Assembly: GCA_910573755.1 (NCBI GenBank)
Contig: CAJTBO010000011.1
Coordinates: 90,630-154,629, forward strand
DNA length: 64,000 nucleotides
Origin: Lachnospiraceae bacterium
GTDB taxonomy: Bacteria > Bacillota > Clostridia > Lachnospirales > Lachnospiraceae
Direction of reading: 5' to 3'
Of the stretch, positions 18,935 to 26,102 are shown piece by piece. The notes under the pieces were generated by a model. That model searched no databases. It had not been told where the DNA came from and saw only the letters and a list, made by a program, of their open reading frames with translations. The position numbers and the translations under genes are program-made. Position 1 is the stretch's first letter; each line of letters opens with the position of its first letter.

Positions 18935-18976
18935 CCTGTTTTCGGATATCAACATCAGAACAGAAAGGAAAAAACA

Positions 18977-20254
18977 ATGAATTTTCAAAAAATATCCCGC
19001 CTCCGGGGTGAGATCACCGTCCCCGGCGATAAATCCATCTCCCACCGCGCTGTTATGTTCGGTGCGCTGGCAAAGGGCAGAACCGGGATCACAGGCTTTC
19101 TGCGGGGCGCAGACTGCCTTTCCACGATCTCCTGTTTCAGACAGCTTGGCATATCCATCGAAGAGGGCGCAGATAAGATCGTGGTGGAAGGAAAAGGGCT
19201 GCACGGGCTGCAGGCTCCCGCAGATGTACTGGATACAGGAAACAGCGGCACTACCACAAGACTGATATCCGGTATTTTAGCCGGCCAGAAATTTACTTCC
19301 GTATTAAACGGCGATGCTTCCATACAAAAACGTCCCATGAAACGCATTATGACACCCCTGTCACAAATGGGGGCTTCCATCCGCAGCCTGAACGGGAATG
19401 ACTGCGCCCCGTTAGAAATTACGGGCAGCCCTCTCCGCGGTATCTCCTACCTGTCTCCGGTTGCTTCCGCCCAGGTAAAATCTGCGGTTTTGCTCGCCGG
19501 GCTGTACGCGGACGGGGAAACAAGCGTGACCGAGCCGGCCGTCAGCAGGAACCACACGGAACTGATGCTGAAAAGCTTCGGGGCGGATGTCAGAAGCGAA
19601 GGTTTGAGGGCTGTTATACAGCCGGAGCCTGCGCTTTACGGCATGGATATTCTTGTTCCCGGCGATATCTCCTCCGCCGCTTACTTTATCTCCGCAGGCG
19701 CCCTTGTGCCGGATGCGGAAATACTGATCCGCAACGTCGGGATCAACCCCACCAGAGACGGCATCCTGCGCGCCGCAAAAGCAATGGGGGCTGATATCAC
19801 GCTGTTAAATGAAAAAAATACCGGGGAACCGGTTGCCGATCTGCTCATTAAAAGCAGTACGCTCCACGGCATCACCATCGGCGGGGATATCATTCCCACT
19901 TTAATCGATGAACTGCCCGTGATCGCCGTGATGGCTGCCGCCGCCGGGGGGACTACCACAATCAAGGACGCCGCGGAGCTGAAAGTCAAGGAATCCGACC
20001 GGATCGCTGTGATGACGGAAAACCTTTCCGCAATGGGATGCGATATTACCGCCACCGAGGACGGTATGATCATACATGGCGGAAAACCGCTGCACGGTGC
20101 CGTGATCGACTCTCATTCGGACCACCGGATCGCCATGAGTTTTGCTGTTGCCGCAATGATAGCCGACGGGGAAACAACGATCAGGGACGCCGACTGTGTC
20201 AGGATCAGCTATCCCGGGTTTTATCGGGATCTGGAAATGCTTTGTGTAACGTAA
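18977..20254 (+). CDS. aroA: 3-phosphoshikimate 1-carboxyvinyltransferase (EPSP synthase)
   Basis: A 425-aa enzyme that transfers enolpyruvyl from PEP to shikimate 3-phosphate. Signatures are PGDKSISHRAVMFGALAKG near the N-terminus, TGNSGTTTRL at about residue 90 (substrate-binding loop), KESDRIAVM near residue 340 and SDHRIAMSFAVAA near residue 385. Length and layout are standard. The RBS is GAAAGGA. It is the second gene of the tyrA-aroA operon; the remaining shikimate genes are not in the window. Confidence 0.97.
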   Translation: MNFQKISRLRGEITVPGDKSISHRAVMFGALAKGRTGITGFLRGADCLSTISCFRQLGISIEEGADKIVVEGKGLHGLQAPADVLDTGNSGTTTRLISGILAGQKFTSVLNGDASIQKRPMKRIMTPLSQMGASIRSLNGNDCAPLEITGSPLRGISYLSPVASAQVKSAVLLAGLYADGETSVTEPAVSRNHTELMLKSFGADVRSEGLRAVIQPEPALYGMDILVPGDISSAAYFISAGALVPDAEILIRNVGINPTRDGILRAAKAMGADITLLNEKNTGEPVADLLIKSSTLHGITIGGDIIPTLIDELPVIAVMAAAAGGTTTIKDAAELKVKESDRIAVMTENLSAMGCDITATEDGMIIHGGKPLHGAVIDSHSDHRIAMSFAVAAMIADGETTIRDADCVRISYPGFYRDLEMLCVT

Positions 20255-20281
20255 CGGACAGCCTGCAGCATGCTCCGGGAA

Positions 20282-20392
20282 TTACTTTATGCCGGCGGCA
20301 GCCGCACACTCTGCGGGCTCCTTTATGCCGGCGGCAGCCGCACACTCTGCGGGCTCCTTTATGCCGGCGGCAGCCGCACACTCTGCGGGCAT
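20282..20392. repeat. 36-bp tandem repeat, three copies, after aroA
   Basis: The unit begins TTTATGCCGGCGGCAGCCGC and continues with ACACTCTGCGGGCTCC. Three copies lie head to tail; the last diverges at its end (GCGGGCATCC). Each unit can fold, since AGCCGC is complementary to GCGGGCT with one bulge. The core TTTATGCCG..CAGCCG also appears in the array upstream of citrate synthase (45371-45453). Confidence 0.9.
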
Positions 20393-20410
20393 CCTTATAC
20401 CGGTTATATA

Positions 20411-20447
20411 AAAACGGCAGCCGTTTATTTTATCCGGCCGCCGTTTT
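20411..20447. terminator. Bidirectional terminator between aroA and the PilZ gene
   Basis: AAAACGGC-a-GCCG pairs with CGGC-c-GCCGTTTT around an 11-nt A/T-rich loop. A- and T-runs on both sides suit termination of both convergent transcripts. Confidence 0.8.
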
Positions 20448-20468
20448 GTATAAGTCGCTTTCCGCTTT

Positions 20469-20819
20469 TTAATTATCCTGTTTCTTTAACTCGGTATTAA
20501 CCGTATCATAAATACTGATACGGGATACATCCATACCTGCCATGCCCACAAAGGTCGATCCGTAATTAAAATGGTCTCCCTGTTTCTCGATACGCACGAT
20601 CTCGATAAATGCATGGATCACTTCTTTTGTCCATATAGTCAGATATGCTTCATATACGGTACCGATCTGAAGCGGCAGATCACAGTTAAAACCTACTCCT
20701 GTTTTGCTGACATCCGTAATATCGATGGTTGTCTCATGCTGCTCTCCCGGATCATTTAATGATTTTATAATAATCTTAGATTCCAATTCCAGCCGTTTAC
20801 TTTTCCTGCGTTCCTGCAT
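20469..20819 (-). CDS. PilZ domain protein
   Basis: A 116-aa stand-alone PilZ domain, a c-di-GMP receptor fold. The RxxxR motif is RRKSKR at residues 4-9 and the (D/N)xSxxG motif is DVSKTGVGF near residue 37, so ligand binding looks preserved. It would act as a cytoplasmic c-di-GMP effector; the output partner is unknown. A strong promoter lies upstream at 20906-20934. No diguanylate cyclase or phosphodiesterase is encoded in the window. Confidence 0.88.
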   Translation of the reverse strand: MQERRKSKRLELESKIIIKSLNDPGEQHETTIDITDVSKTGVGFNCDLPLQIGTVYEAYLTIWTKEVIHAFIEIVRIEKQGDHFNYGSTFVGMAGMDVSRISIYDTVNTELKKQDN

Positions 20820-20905
20820 AGCCTTACCCTTTCTTCCCTTGAAATGATAGATATTGATGGAAGGAGAATGCCGTCTGTCAATCCCTTCTTCTCTGACATA
20901 ACTTT

Positions 20906-20934
20906 ATTATAGGCTTTTGCCGGGTAAAAATCAA
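20906..20934 (-). promoter_or_regulatory. Promoter of the PilZ gene
   Basis: On the minus strand TTGATT (20934-20929), 17-bp spacer, TATAAT (20911-20906). The -10 surroundings (GCAAAAGCCTATAAT followed by AAAGTTA) are nearly identical to those of the promoter at 21740-21768. Confidence 0.7.
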
Positions 20935-20988
20935 GAGTTTTATAACAGGAAACCCTTCGGAACATGGCTGCTCCAAAGGGTCCGCTTT

Positions 20989-21105
20989 CTACTCTGCTTT
21001 CAGTTCCAGTTCTTCCGTGGGAATCCCCAAAGCCTGTAATCTTGATTTTAGGATCCTTTCCTGATACGCAATTTCCCTGAAAGACAGTCCAGAGAAATTT
21101 TTCAT
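20989..21105 (-). CDS. 38-aa hypothetical peptide
   Basis: Reads MKNFSGLSFREIAYQERIL, then 19 more residues ending in ELELKAE. It is helical and charged. The upstream sequence GGGAATAATA gives a weak RBS. It is preceded on the same strand by the ribbon-helix-helix-like gene (84 bp away), so it could be a small partner of that gene or a remnant. No family is recognised. Confidence 0.45.
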   Translation of the reverse strand: MKNFSGLSFREIAYQERILKSRLQALGIPTEELELKAE

Positions 21106-21189
21106 TATTATTCCCTTTTCTCCCGCAAGCAAAGCACAATACGCATCCGCCTTCCCTCTGCTACAGCAGCTATCGTTATTTCTATTATT

Positions 21190-21468
21190 CTACGCCCACA
21201 CTTCTTCGTGTGAAAACAACTCTCCTCTTTCGATTTCCTGTCTGGCTTCCCTGATTACCTCCGCTTCATCCGGCGTTGCCGCATCCTCCGCTTTCAGCAT
21301 TCCGATTCCCCGGCTGATCGCCTCCGTTCGGTTCACGCCGGTTCTTGCACAGTATTTCTCCAGAATCCTTTTGTCAGCTTCACTAATGCGTATCGTCAAA
21401 CTGTACGGTCTGGGATTATCTGTCGGCCTTCCCATTTTCTTTTTGCTTTCCGTTAGAACCGCCTCCAT
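21190..21468 (-). CDS. Small ribbon-helix-helix-like DNA-binding protein
   Basis: A 92-aa protein. The segment MGRPTDNPRPYSLTIRISEADKR is a typical beta-strand plus helix of RHH/CopG-like regulators or antitoxins, followed by CARTGVNRTEAISRGI (second helix). The C-terminus is acidic (ATPDEAEVIREARQEIERGE), as in antitoxins. No toxin-like gene is recognisable next to it; the neighbours are a 38-aa and a 53-aa peptide. An orphan antitoxin or a small transcriptional regulator are the alternatives. The start RBS is weak; an internal ATG at MGRPTD is possible. Confidence 0.65.
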   Translation of the reverse strand: MEAVLTESKKKMGRPTDNPRPYSLTIRISEADKRILEKYCARTGVNRTEAISRGIGMLKAEDAATPDEAEVIREARQEIERGELFSHEEVWA

Positions 21469-21526
21469 CTTGCCACTTTATTTTTATGGACAAGCGGTGG
21501 CAAAGCCCGTCCTTTCGCATATTTAC

Positions 21527-21688
21527 CTAATCCTCTAAATACTGCTGGATATGCTCCAATACCCTGTCAATCTTGCTGTTTTTCTTTTCTATGTCCTCGC
21601 TCTCTCTCGCTTCCTTCAAGTCGTCTTTTACGAAATTCATAAGCAGTTTCATTTCTTTCTCACTGATTGACATGTCCAATACCTCCAT
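21527..21688 (-). CDS. 53-aa hypothetical helical protein
   Basis: Reads MEVLDMSISEKEMKLL, followed by a charged helical body (KDDLKEARESEDIEKK) and a C-terminal helix ending in IQQYLED. The ATG at 21688 has AAAGGAG 8 nt upstream; a second in-frame ATG at 21673 has GGAGG 8 nt upstream, so two starts are possible. It has its own promoter (21740-21768). No family is recognised. Confidence 0.6.
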   Translation of the reverse strand: MEVLDMSISEKEMKLLMNFVKDDLKEARESEDIEKKNSKIDRVLEHIQQYLED

Positions 21689-21739
21689 ATGGTTTACTCC
21701 TTTCCTGTTAAGTCCTCACTATTTCTTAACTGTAACTTC

Positions 21740-21768
21740 ATTATAGACTTTTGCAAGACAAAAGTAAA
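21740..21768 (-). promoter_or_regulatory. Promoter of the 53-aa gene
   Basis: On the minus strand TTTACT (21768-21763), 17-bp spacer, TATAAT (21745-21740). From GCAAAAG through the -10 to AAGTTA it matches the PilZ promoter at 20 of 22 positions. Confidence 0.65.
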
Positions 21769-21874
21769 GCAGTATTTCTATTTTTTTCTTAATCCTTTGA
21801 ACAAAGCCGAAGATCAACGTTTCTCCGGCTCATTTCCTCATTATTTATCTGTTTACAAATGTACAAAAACGATG

Positions 21875-22909
21875 TTAATAGATAAACATTGCATCCCCGA
21901 ACGAAAAAAACCGGTACCGCTCCTTCACCGCCTCCCGATAAGCCGCCAGCACCTGTTCCCGGCCTGCCAGCGCCGAGACAAGCATGATCAGCGTGGACTC
22001 CGGCAGATGGAAATTGGTCAGCAGGCAGTCCAGTATTTTAAACCTGTACCCGGGATAAATAAAGATCTCGGTATTGCCGCTGCAGGCTTTGAGATATCCG
22101 CTTTCATCCGCGGCGCTCTCCAGCGTGCGTGCGGAAGTCGTTCCCACACATATGACACGTCCGCCCCGCTGCTTCGCGGCGTTTATTTTATCTGCCGCTT
22201 CCTGTGAAATCTCATAATACTCGGAATGCATATGATGTTCCAGCACATTCTCTTCCTTCACGGGGCGGAATGTCCCAAGTCCCACATGCAGAGTCACATA
22301 AGCGATCTCCACTCCTTTTTTTTCTATTTCCCGCAACAGTTCTTCGGTAAAATGCAGTCCTGCCGTCGGCGCCGCCGCAGAGCCCTCATATTTCGCGTAA
22401 ACCGTCTGGTAGCGGTTCTTATCCTGTAATTTATGGGTGATATAAGGCGGCAGGGGCATCTCACCGAGTTTATCCAGCACTTCCTCAAAAATCCCGTCAT
22501 ATGTAAACCGCACAAGCCTGTTTCCTTCTTCCACCACATCCAGCACTTCCGCCTTCAGAAGCCCCCTGCCAAAAGAGATCCTTGCCCCCGGCCGCATCTT
22601 TTTCCCGGGCTTCACCAACGTCTCCCAGACATCCTTTTCCTTCCGCTTTAACAGCAGCACCTCCACCGCCGCCCCGGTCTCCTCCTTCGTTCCTAGAAGC
22701 CTTGCCGGAATCACCTTTGTATTGTTCAGCACAAGGCAGTCTCCCGGCGCAAGATACTGCAGAATGTCCCGGAACACATGATGCTCCGTTTTTCCGGTTT
22801 CTTTCTCCAGCACAAGCAGCCGGGAAGAGGCACGGTCCCGGAGAGGGTCCTGGGCAATCAATTCCTCCGGCAGTTCAAAATAAAAGTCGCTCTTTTTCAG
22901 TTCTTCCAT
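21875..22909 (-). CDS. queA: S-adenosylmethionine:tRNA ribosyltransferase-isomerase
   Basis: A 344-aa enzyme of queuosine synthesis that moves the ribosyl part of SAM onto preQ1 in tRNA to give epoxyqueuosine. Family signatures are [17 protein letters not shown] at the N-terminus, [15 protein letters not shown] around residue 55-70, [14 protein letters not shown] around 180 and [19 protein letters not shown] near the C-terminus. Length is normal. No tgt or other queuosine gene is adjacent. Confidence 0.96.
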   Translation of the reverse strand: MEELKKSDFYFELPEELIAQDPLRDRASSRLLVLEKETGKTEHHVFRDILQYLAPGDCLVLNNTKVIPARLLGTKEETGAAVEVLLLKRKEKDVWETLVKPGKKMRPGARISFGRGLLKAEVLDVVEEGNRLVRFTYDGIFEEVLDKLGEMPLPPYITHKLQDKNRYQTVYAKYEGSAAAPTAGLHFTEELLREIEKKGVEIAYVTLHVGLGTFRPVKEENVLEHHMHSEYYEISQEAADKINAAKQRGGRVICVGTTSARTLESAADESGYLKACSGNTEIFIYPGYRFKILDCLLTNFHLPESTLIMLVSALAGREQVLAAYREAVKERYRFFSFGDAMFIY

Positions 22910-22982
22910 ATATTCCTCTGAATTTTTTCTTCCTGCTATGCAATAATGATACTATACTTCCTCCGAACAGCGCCTGTCATGC

Positions 22983-24416
22983 TCAGAAATTCATTTCCCC
23001 CTGCAAAAACGCCGCATATCCGCGTTTTGCCTCATACAGGTCCGCCTTGCTGACCGCTTCCCAGGGTGCATGCATATTCAAAACAGGCACACCGCTGTCA
23101 ATCACATTCATTCCATAGAGCGCCAGAATATAGGCGATCGTACCGCCGCCGCCCAAGTCCACTTTGCCCAGTTCCGCAGTCTGGAAGTTTACCTTTTCCA
23201 CATCCAGAATACGGCGCAGATATGCAAGATACTCCGCATTGGCGTCATTGGAGCCTGATTTTCCTCTGGCGCCCGTAAATTTATTGAATACCATGCCGCC
23301 GCCCAGATACGCCACGTTTTTCTTATCAAAACTGGATGCGTAAGTGGGATCAAAAGCGGAACTTACATCGGAAGAAAGCATGCAGGAATTTGCAAGGCAT
23401 CTTCTGTAGGCAAGATCGGAATACTGTCCCGCAAGCGTCATCACCTCCACCAGCGCATTCTCAAAGAACTTCGACTGCATGCCGGTAGCGCCCACAGAGC
23501 CGATCTCTTCCTTATCCACCAGAATACAACATGCTGTCCTCTCCGGCTCCTTTACTTCCAGAATCGCTTTCATGGAAGGATATGCGCAGACTCTGTCATC
23601 ATGCCCGTAAGCAAGGATCATGCTTCTGTCAAAGCCTGCATCCCTTGCCTTTCCGGCAGGTACGATCTCCAGTTCGGCAGAAATAAAATCCTCTTCCTCC
23701 ATGTCATACTGCTCCTTCAAAATCGCAAGGATTCCCTTTGTAACAGCATCCTTTGCGGCTTTTCCGGTATCCTCTTCCTTTTTCTCTTCTTCCTTTTCCT
23801 TCTCGATCACGATAGGGCGGTTTCCCACAATAATATCCAACGCTTCCCCTTCAATGACCTTTGCGGCCTTTTTCTCCATCTGCTCGGATGCAAGATGGAT
23901 CAGCAGATCGGAAACGAAGAATACCGGATCGTCCTCATCCTCACCAATGCTCAGTTCTACCGTTGTGCCGTCCTTTTTTACCACCACGCCGTGTATTGCC
24001 AGAGGCAGCGTCACCCACTGATATTTCTTTACGCCGCCATAGTAGTGTGTATCCAGATAAGCAAAACCGCCGTCTTCGTAAAGCGGATTCTGCTTCACAT
24101 CCAGTCTGGGGGAATCGATGTGTGCGCCCAGAATGTTCATGCCGGTTTCCATCGGCTGCTTTCCGATCTGGAACATAGCAATAGACTTGTTCATGTGCAC
24201 ATGATATACCTTGTCCCCGGCTTTTAAAGCTTTCTTAGCGGAAATTGCCTCTTCCAGTTCCGTATAGCCCGCTTTTTCGATTTCGTCCACGATCTCATCG
24301 ATGCATTCGCGCTCGGTCTTGCCGCCGTCTAAAAATGCCTTGTAACCCTCGGCAAAAGCCTCCGCTTCCTTTATCTGATCTTCATCATACAGCAACCATG
24401 TGTTTTTGTGTTCCAT
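22983..24416 (-). CDS. M18 family aminopeptidase (aspartyl aminopeptidase type)
   Basis: A 477-aa cytoplasmic metallopeptidase with two zinc ions, removing N-terminal (often acidic) residues. Metal and catalytic motifs seen are GAHIDSPRLD (about residue 96), YGHDDRVCAY (about 270), DKEEIGSVGATG (about 302) and, near the C-terminus, MHAPWEAVSKAD. A Lys/Glu-rich insert (EKEKEEEKKEEDTG, about residue 208-222) lies in the dimerisation domain. An upstream promoter is at 24504-24533. It is transcribed in the same direction as queA, 73 bp away. Confidence 0.93.
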   Translation of the reverse strand: MEHKNTWLLYDEDQIKEAEAFAEGYKAFLDGGKTERECIDEIVDEIEKAGYTELEEAISAKKALKAGDKVYHVHMNKSIAMFQIGKQPMETGMNILGAHIDSPRLDVKQNPLYEDGGFAYLDTHYYGGVKKYQWVTLPLAIHGVVVKKDGTTVELSIGEDEDDPVFFVSDLLIHLASEQMEKKAAKVIEGEALDIIVGNRPIVIEKEKEEEKKEEDTGKAAKDAVTKGILAILKEQYDMEEEDFISAELEIVPAGKARDAGFDRSMILAYGHDDRVCAYPSMKAILEVKEPERTACCILVDKEEIGSVGATGMQSKFFENALVEVMTLAGQYSDLAYRRCLANSCMLSSDVSSAFDPTYASSFDKKNVAYLGGGMVFNKFTGARGKSGSNDANAEYLAYLRRILDVEKVNFQTAELGKVDLGGGGTIAYILALYGMNVIDSGVPVLNMHAPWEAVSKADLYEAKRGYAAFLQGEMNF

Positions 24417-24503
24417 TTTATTTTCCTCCTGTTGATCATTTGTCAGATGCCCTTTTTGATTCCTTCTGTACGAGGCTCTTTGGCATCTGCCTGCTATTTA
24501 CAT

Positions 24504-24533
24504 ATTATATGGTATCTTTCCTATTATTTCCAA
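24504..24533 (-). promoter_or_regulatory. Promoter of the M18 aminopeptidase gene
   Basis: On the minus strand TTGGAA (24533-24528), 18-bp spacer, TATAAT (24509-24504), about 90 bp upstream of the start codon. Confidence 0.65.
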
Positions 24534-24626
24534 CTTTTTTTCTCAATCCGGTATTAACAAACCATAACCAAAGCAATCTTTGTTCTCTGCCGGGCCTGAT
24601 TTCAAAACAGACAATCTTCCGCCTTC

Positions 24627-24756
24627 TATCAATTCCGCCTTGACTGCACTACCTCTGCTTTCTGCCGATTCCGCCTGAACCGCACTACCCTGCTTTCTGC
24701 CGATTCCGCCTGAACCGCACTACCCTTGCTTTCTGCCTGAACCGCATGATCCCATG
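24627..24756. repeat. About 34-bp tandem repeat, three to four degenerate copies
   Basis: The unit TGCTTTCTGCCGATTCCGCC followed by TGAACCGCACTACC occurs twice almost perfectly (from 24657 and 24691), with degenerate copies on both sides. It lies between the lipoprotein stop codon and the M18 promoter. The rest of the 361-bp gap holds that promoter and nothing else recognisable. Confidence 0.8.
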
Positions 24757-24777
24757 CTTTTGCCGGTACCGTTAATC

Positions 24778-25317
24778 TCAATCCGCAAACAATGCCGAAT
24801 CGGGCGTATCTGACGTCTTGGAATACTGGAAACTGTATACTGTCCCAAAACCTTCCCAGCCCGGATCAAAGGTCACGGTCGCCTCATCTCCATTTAATGT
24901 GATGATACCGCCTGTCTGCTTTCCGTCCGGCGCCGTAGCGGTAAATTCCATCCCCTTCTCCGTCAGCACCCCATGTCCGTCATCAAAAACAGCGAGCCGG
25001 TAAATACCGATAAAGATCCGGTAGGAACCGTCCGCATTTTTTCTGATCGCCAGATTCGGTTCATTTACGTCCCGATCGTTATATTCCCCGGTCCAAAGAT
25101 CCGCAGTTTCCGCATCCGTCTCCGGTTCTGCCGCGTTGTCTCCGGGCGCCCTATTTTCCGCATCCTCCGCCTTTTCCCCTTCCGCCGAAACCGCCATATC
25201 AAGCGGCTCCGATTCCACGATCTGAATCCCTTCATCGCTTTCGCCGCCACCGGTTCCGCAGGCCGACAACATAAGCGCCGTAAAACACATGATAACAAGT
25301 TGAAACAATTTTTTCAT
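24778..25317 (-). CDS. Putative lipoprotein
   Basis: A 179-aa exported lipoprotein. The signal peptide MKKLFQLVIMCFTALMLSAC ends in a lipobox (LSAC) with the lipidated Cys at residue 20. A Glu/Ala/Asp-rich linker is followed by a small beta-rich domain (YRIFIGIYRLAVFDDGHGVL and GIITLNGDEATVTFDP). The start at 25317 is preferred over an ATG 23 codons upstream because GAAGGAAG lies just before it and the signal peptide begins there. Function unknown. Confidence 0.8.
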   Translation of the reverse strand: MKKLFQLVIMCFTALMLSACGTGGGESDEGIQIVESEPLDMAVSAEGEKAEDAENRAPGDNAAEPETDAETADLWTGEYNDRDVNEPNLAIRKNADGSYRIFIGIYRLAVFDDGHGVLTEKGMEFTATAPDGKQTGGIITLNGDEATVTFDPGWEGFGTVYSFQYSKTSDTPDSALFAD

Positions 25318-25404
25318 CCCGAATCTTCCTTCCTGTTTTATTTCAGTCAGCAGCCTATGCGCCGTCCTTTCTTCCTTCCGCAACATGTCCGATCCACGCT
25401 GATC

Positions 25405-25902
25405 TCACAGTTCTATATAATAGGGACAAATATCCTCATACATCCCGTTTTTTAACCGGAATCCTCCCGGGATTACACCGAGCTGACGAAATCCGGCCCT
25501 TTCATACAAATGTCTTGCATGAACATTGGAAGCAACCACCGCATTAAACTGCAAAACTTTAAATCCAAGCTTTCCGGCTTCCGCCATACAATCCTTCACC
25601 AGCTTCTCACCGATATGCAGCCCTCTTTTCGCCGAAGCAACCGCATAGCTTGCATTACAGATATGCCCACATCTTCCGATATTATTCGGATGCAGAATAT
25701 ATAATCCGAAAATATTTCCCGTCTCCGTATCCTCCGCGACACCGCAGGTACTTTGCTGCGCAAAAAATGCTTTCCCCGTCTCCACTGTCAAACAGTCTTC
25801 CTGCGGAAAAGCAATCCCTTCCTCCACCACCTCATTCCAGATCTCTATCATAGCGGGAATATCCTCCGCCCCGTACTTCCTAATCATAATACCATTATCC
25901 AT
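25405..25902 (-). CDS. GNAT family N-acetyltransferase
   Basis: A 165-aa acetyl-CoA-dependent acetyltransferase. Motif A (HIGEKLVKDCM, with a modified Q/RxxGxG/A loop near residue 110) and motif B (HARHLYERAGFRQLGVIPGGF, about 133-153) are clear. The substrate is unknown. It resembles phosphinothricin/YhbS-like acetyltransferases in its opening (IRKYGAEDIPAMIEIWNEVVEEG), which is only a loose guide. An alternative start is the internal ATG 5 codons in. Confidence 0.85.
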   Translation of the reverse strand: MDNGIMIRKYGAEDIPAMIEIWNEVVEEGIAFPQEDCLTVETGKAFFAQQSTCGVAEDTETGNIFGLYILHPNNIGRCGHICNASYAVASAKRGLHIGEKLVKDCMAEAGKLGFKVLQFNAVVASNVHARHLYERAGFRQLGVIPGGFRLKNGMYEDICPYYIEL

Positions 25903-26102
25903 AAAACGCAGCCTCTATCTCCTTCCGTATCAACTATGTGCAGCAACCATGTCTCACGGAACGCGCAGTAAATGCGCATTCCTGACCCGTGAAAAGTGAC
26001 AACAGTTCACCCCTCCCCGGCTGCGCACAAAGGCATCGGAACACGTGGCAGCGCCGTAAAGCCCTGCGCCCGATACTCCGATGCCGCAGTAAATATAACA
26101 GA

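Noticed and set aside
20282..20392. The short tandem arrays (also at 24627, 29806 and 45371) as CRISPR
   Set aside because: Units follow each other without unique spacers and no cas genes are present.
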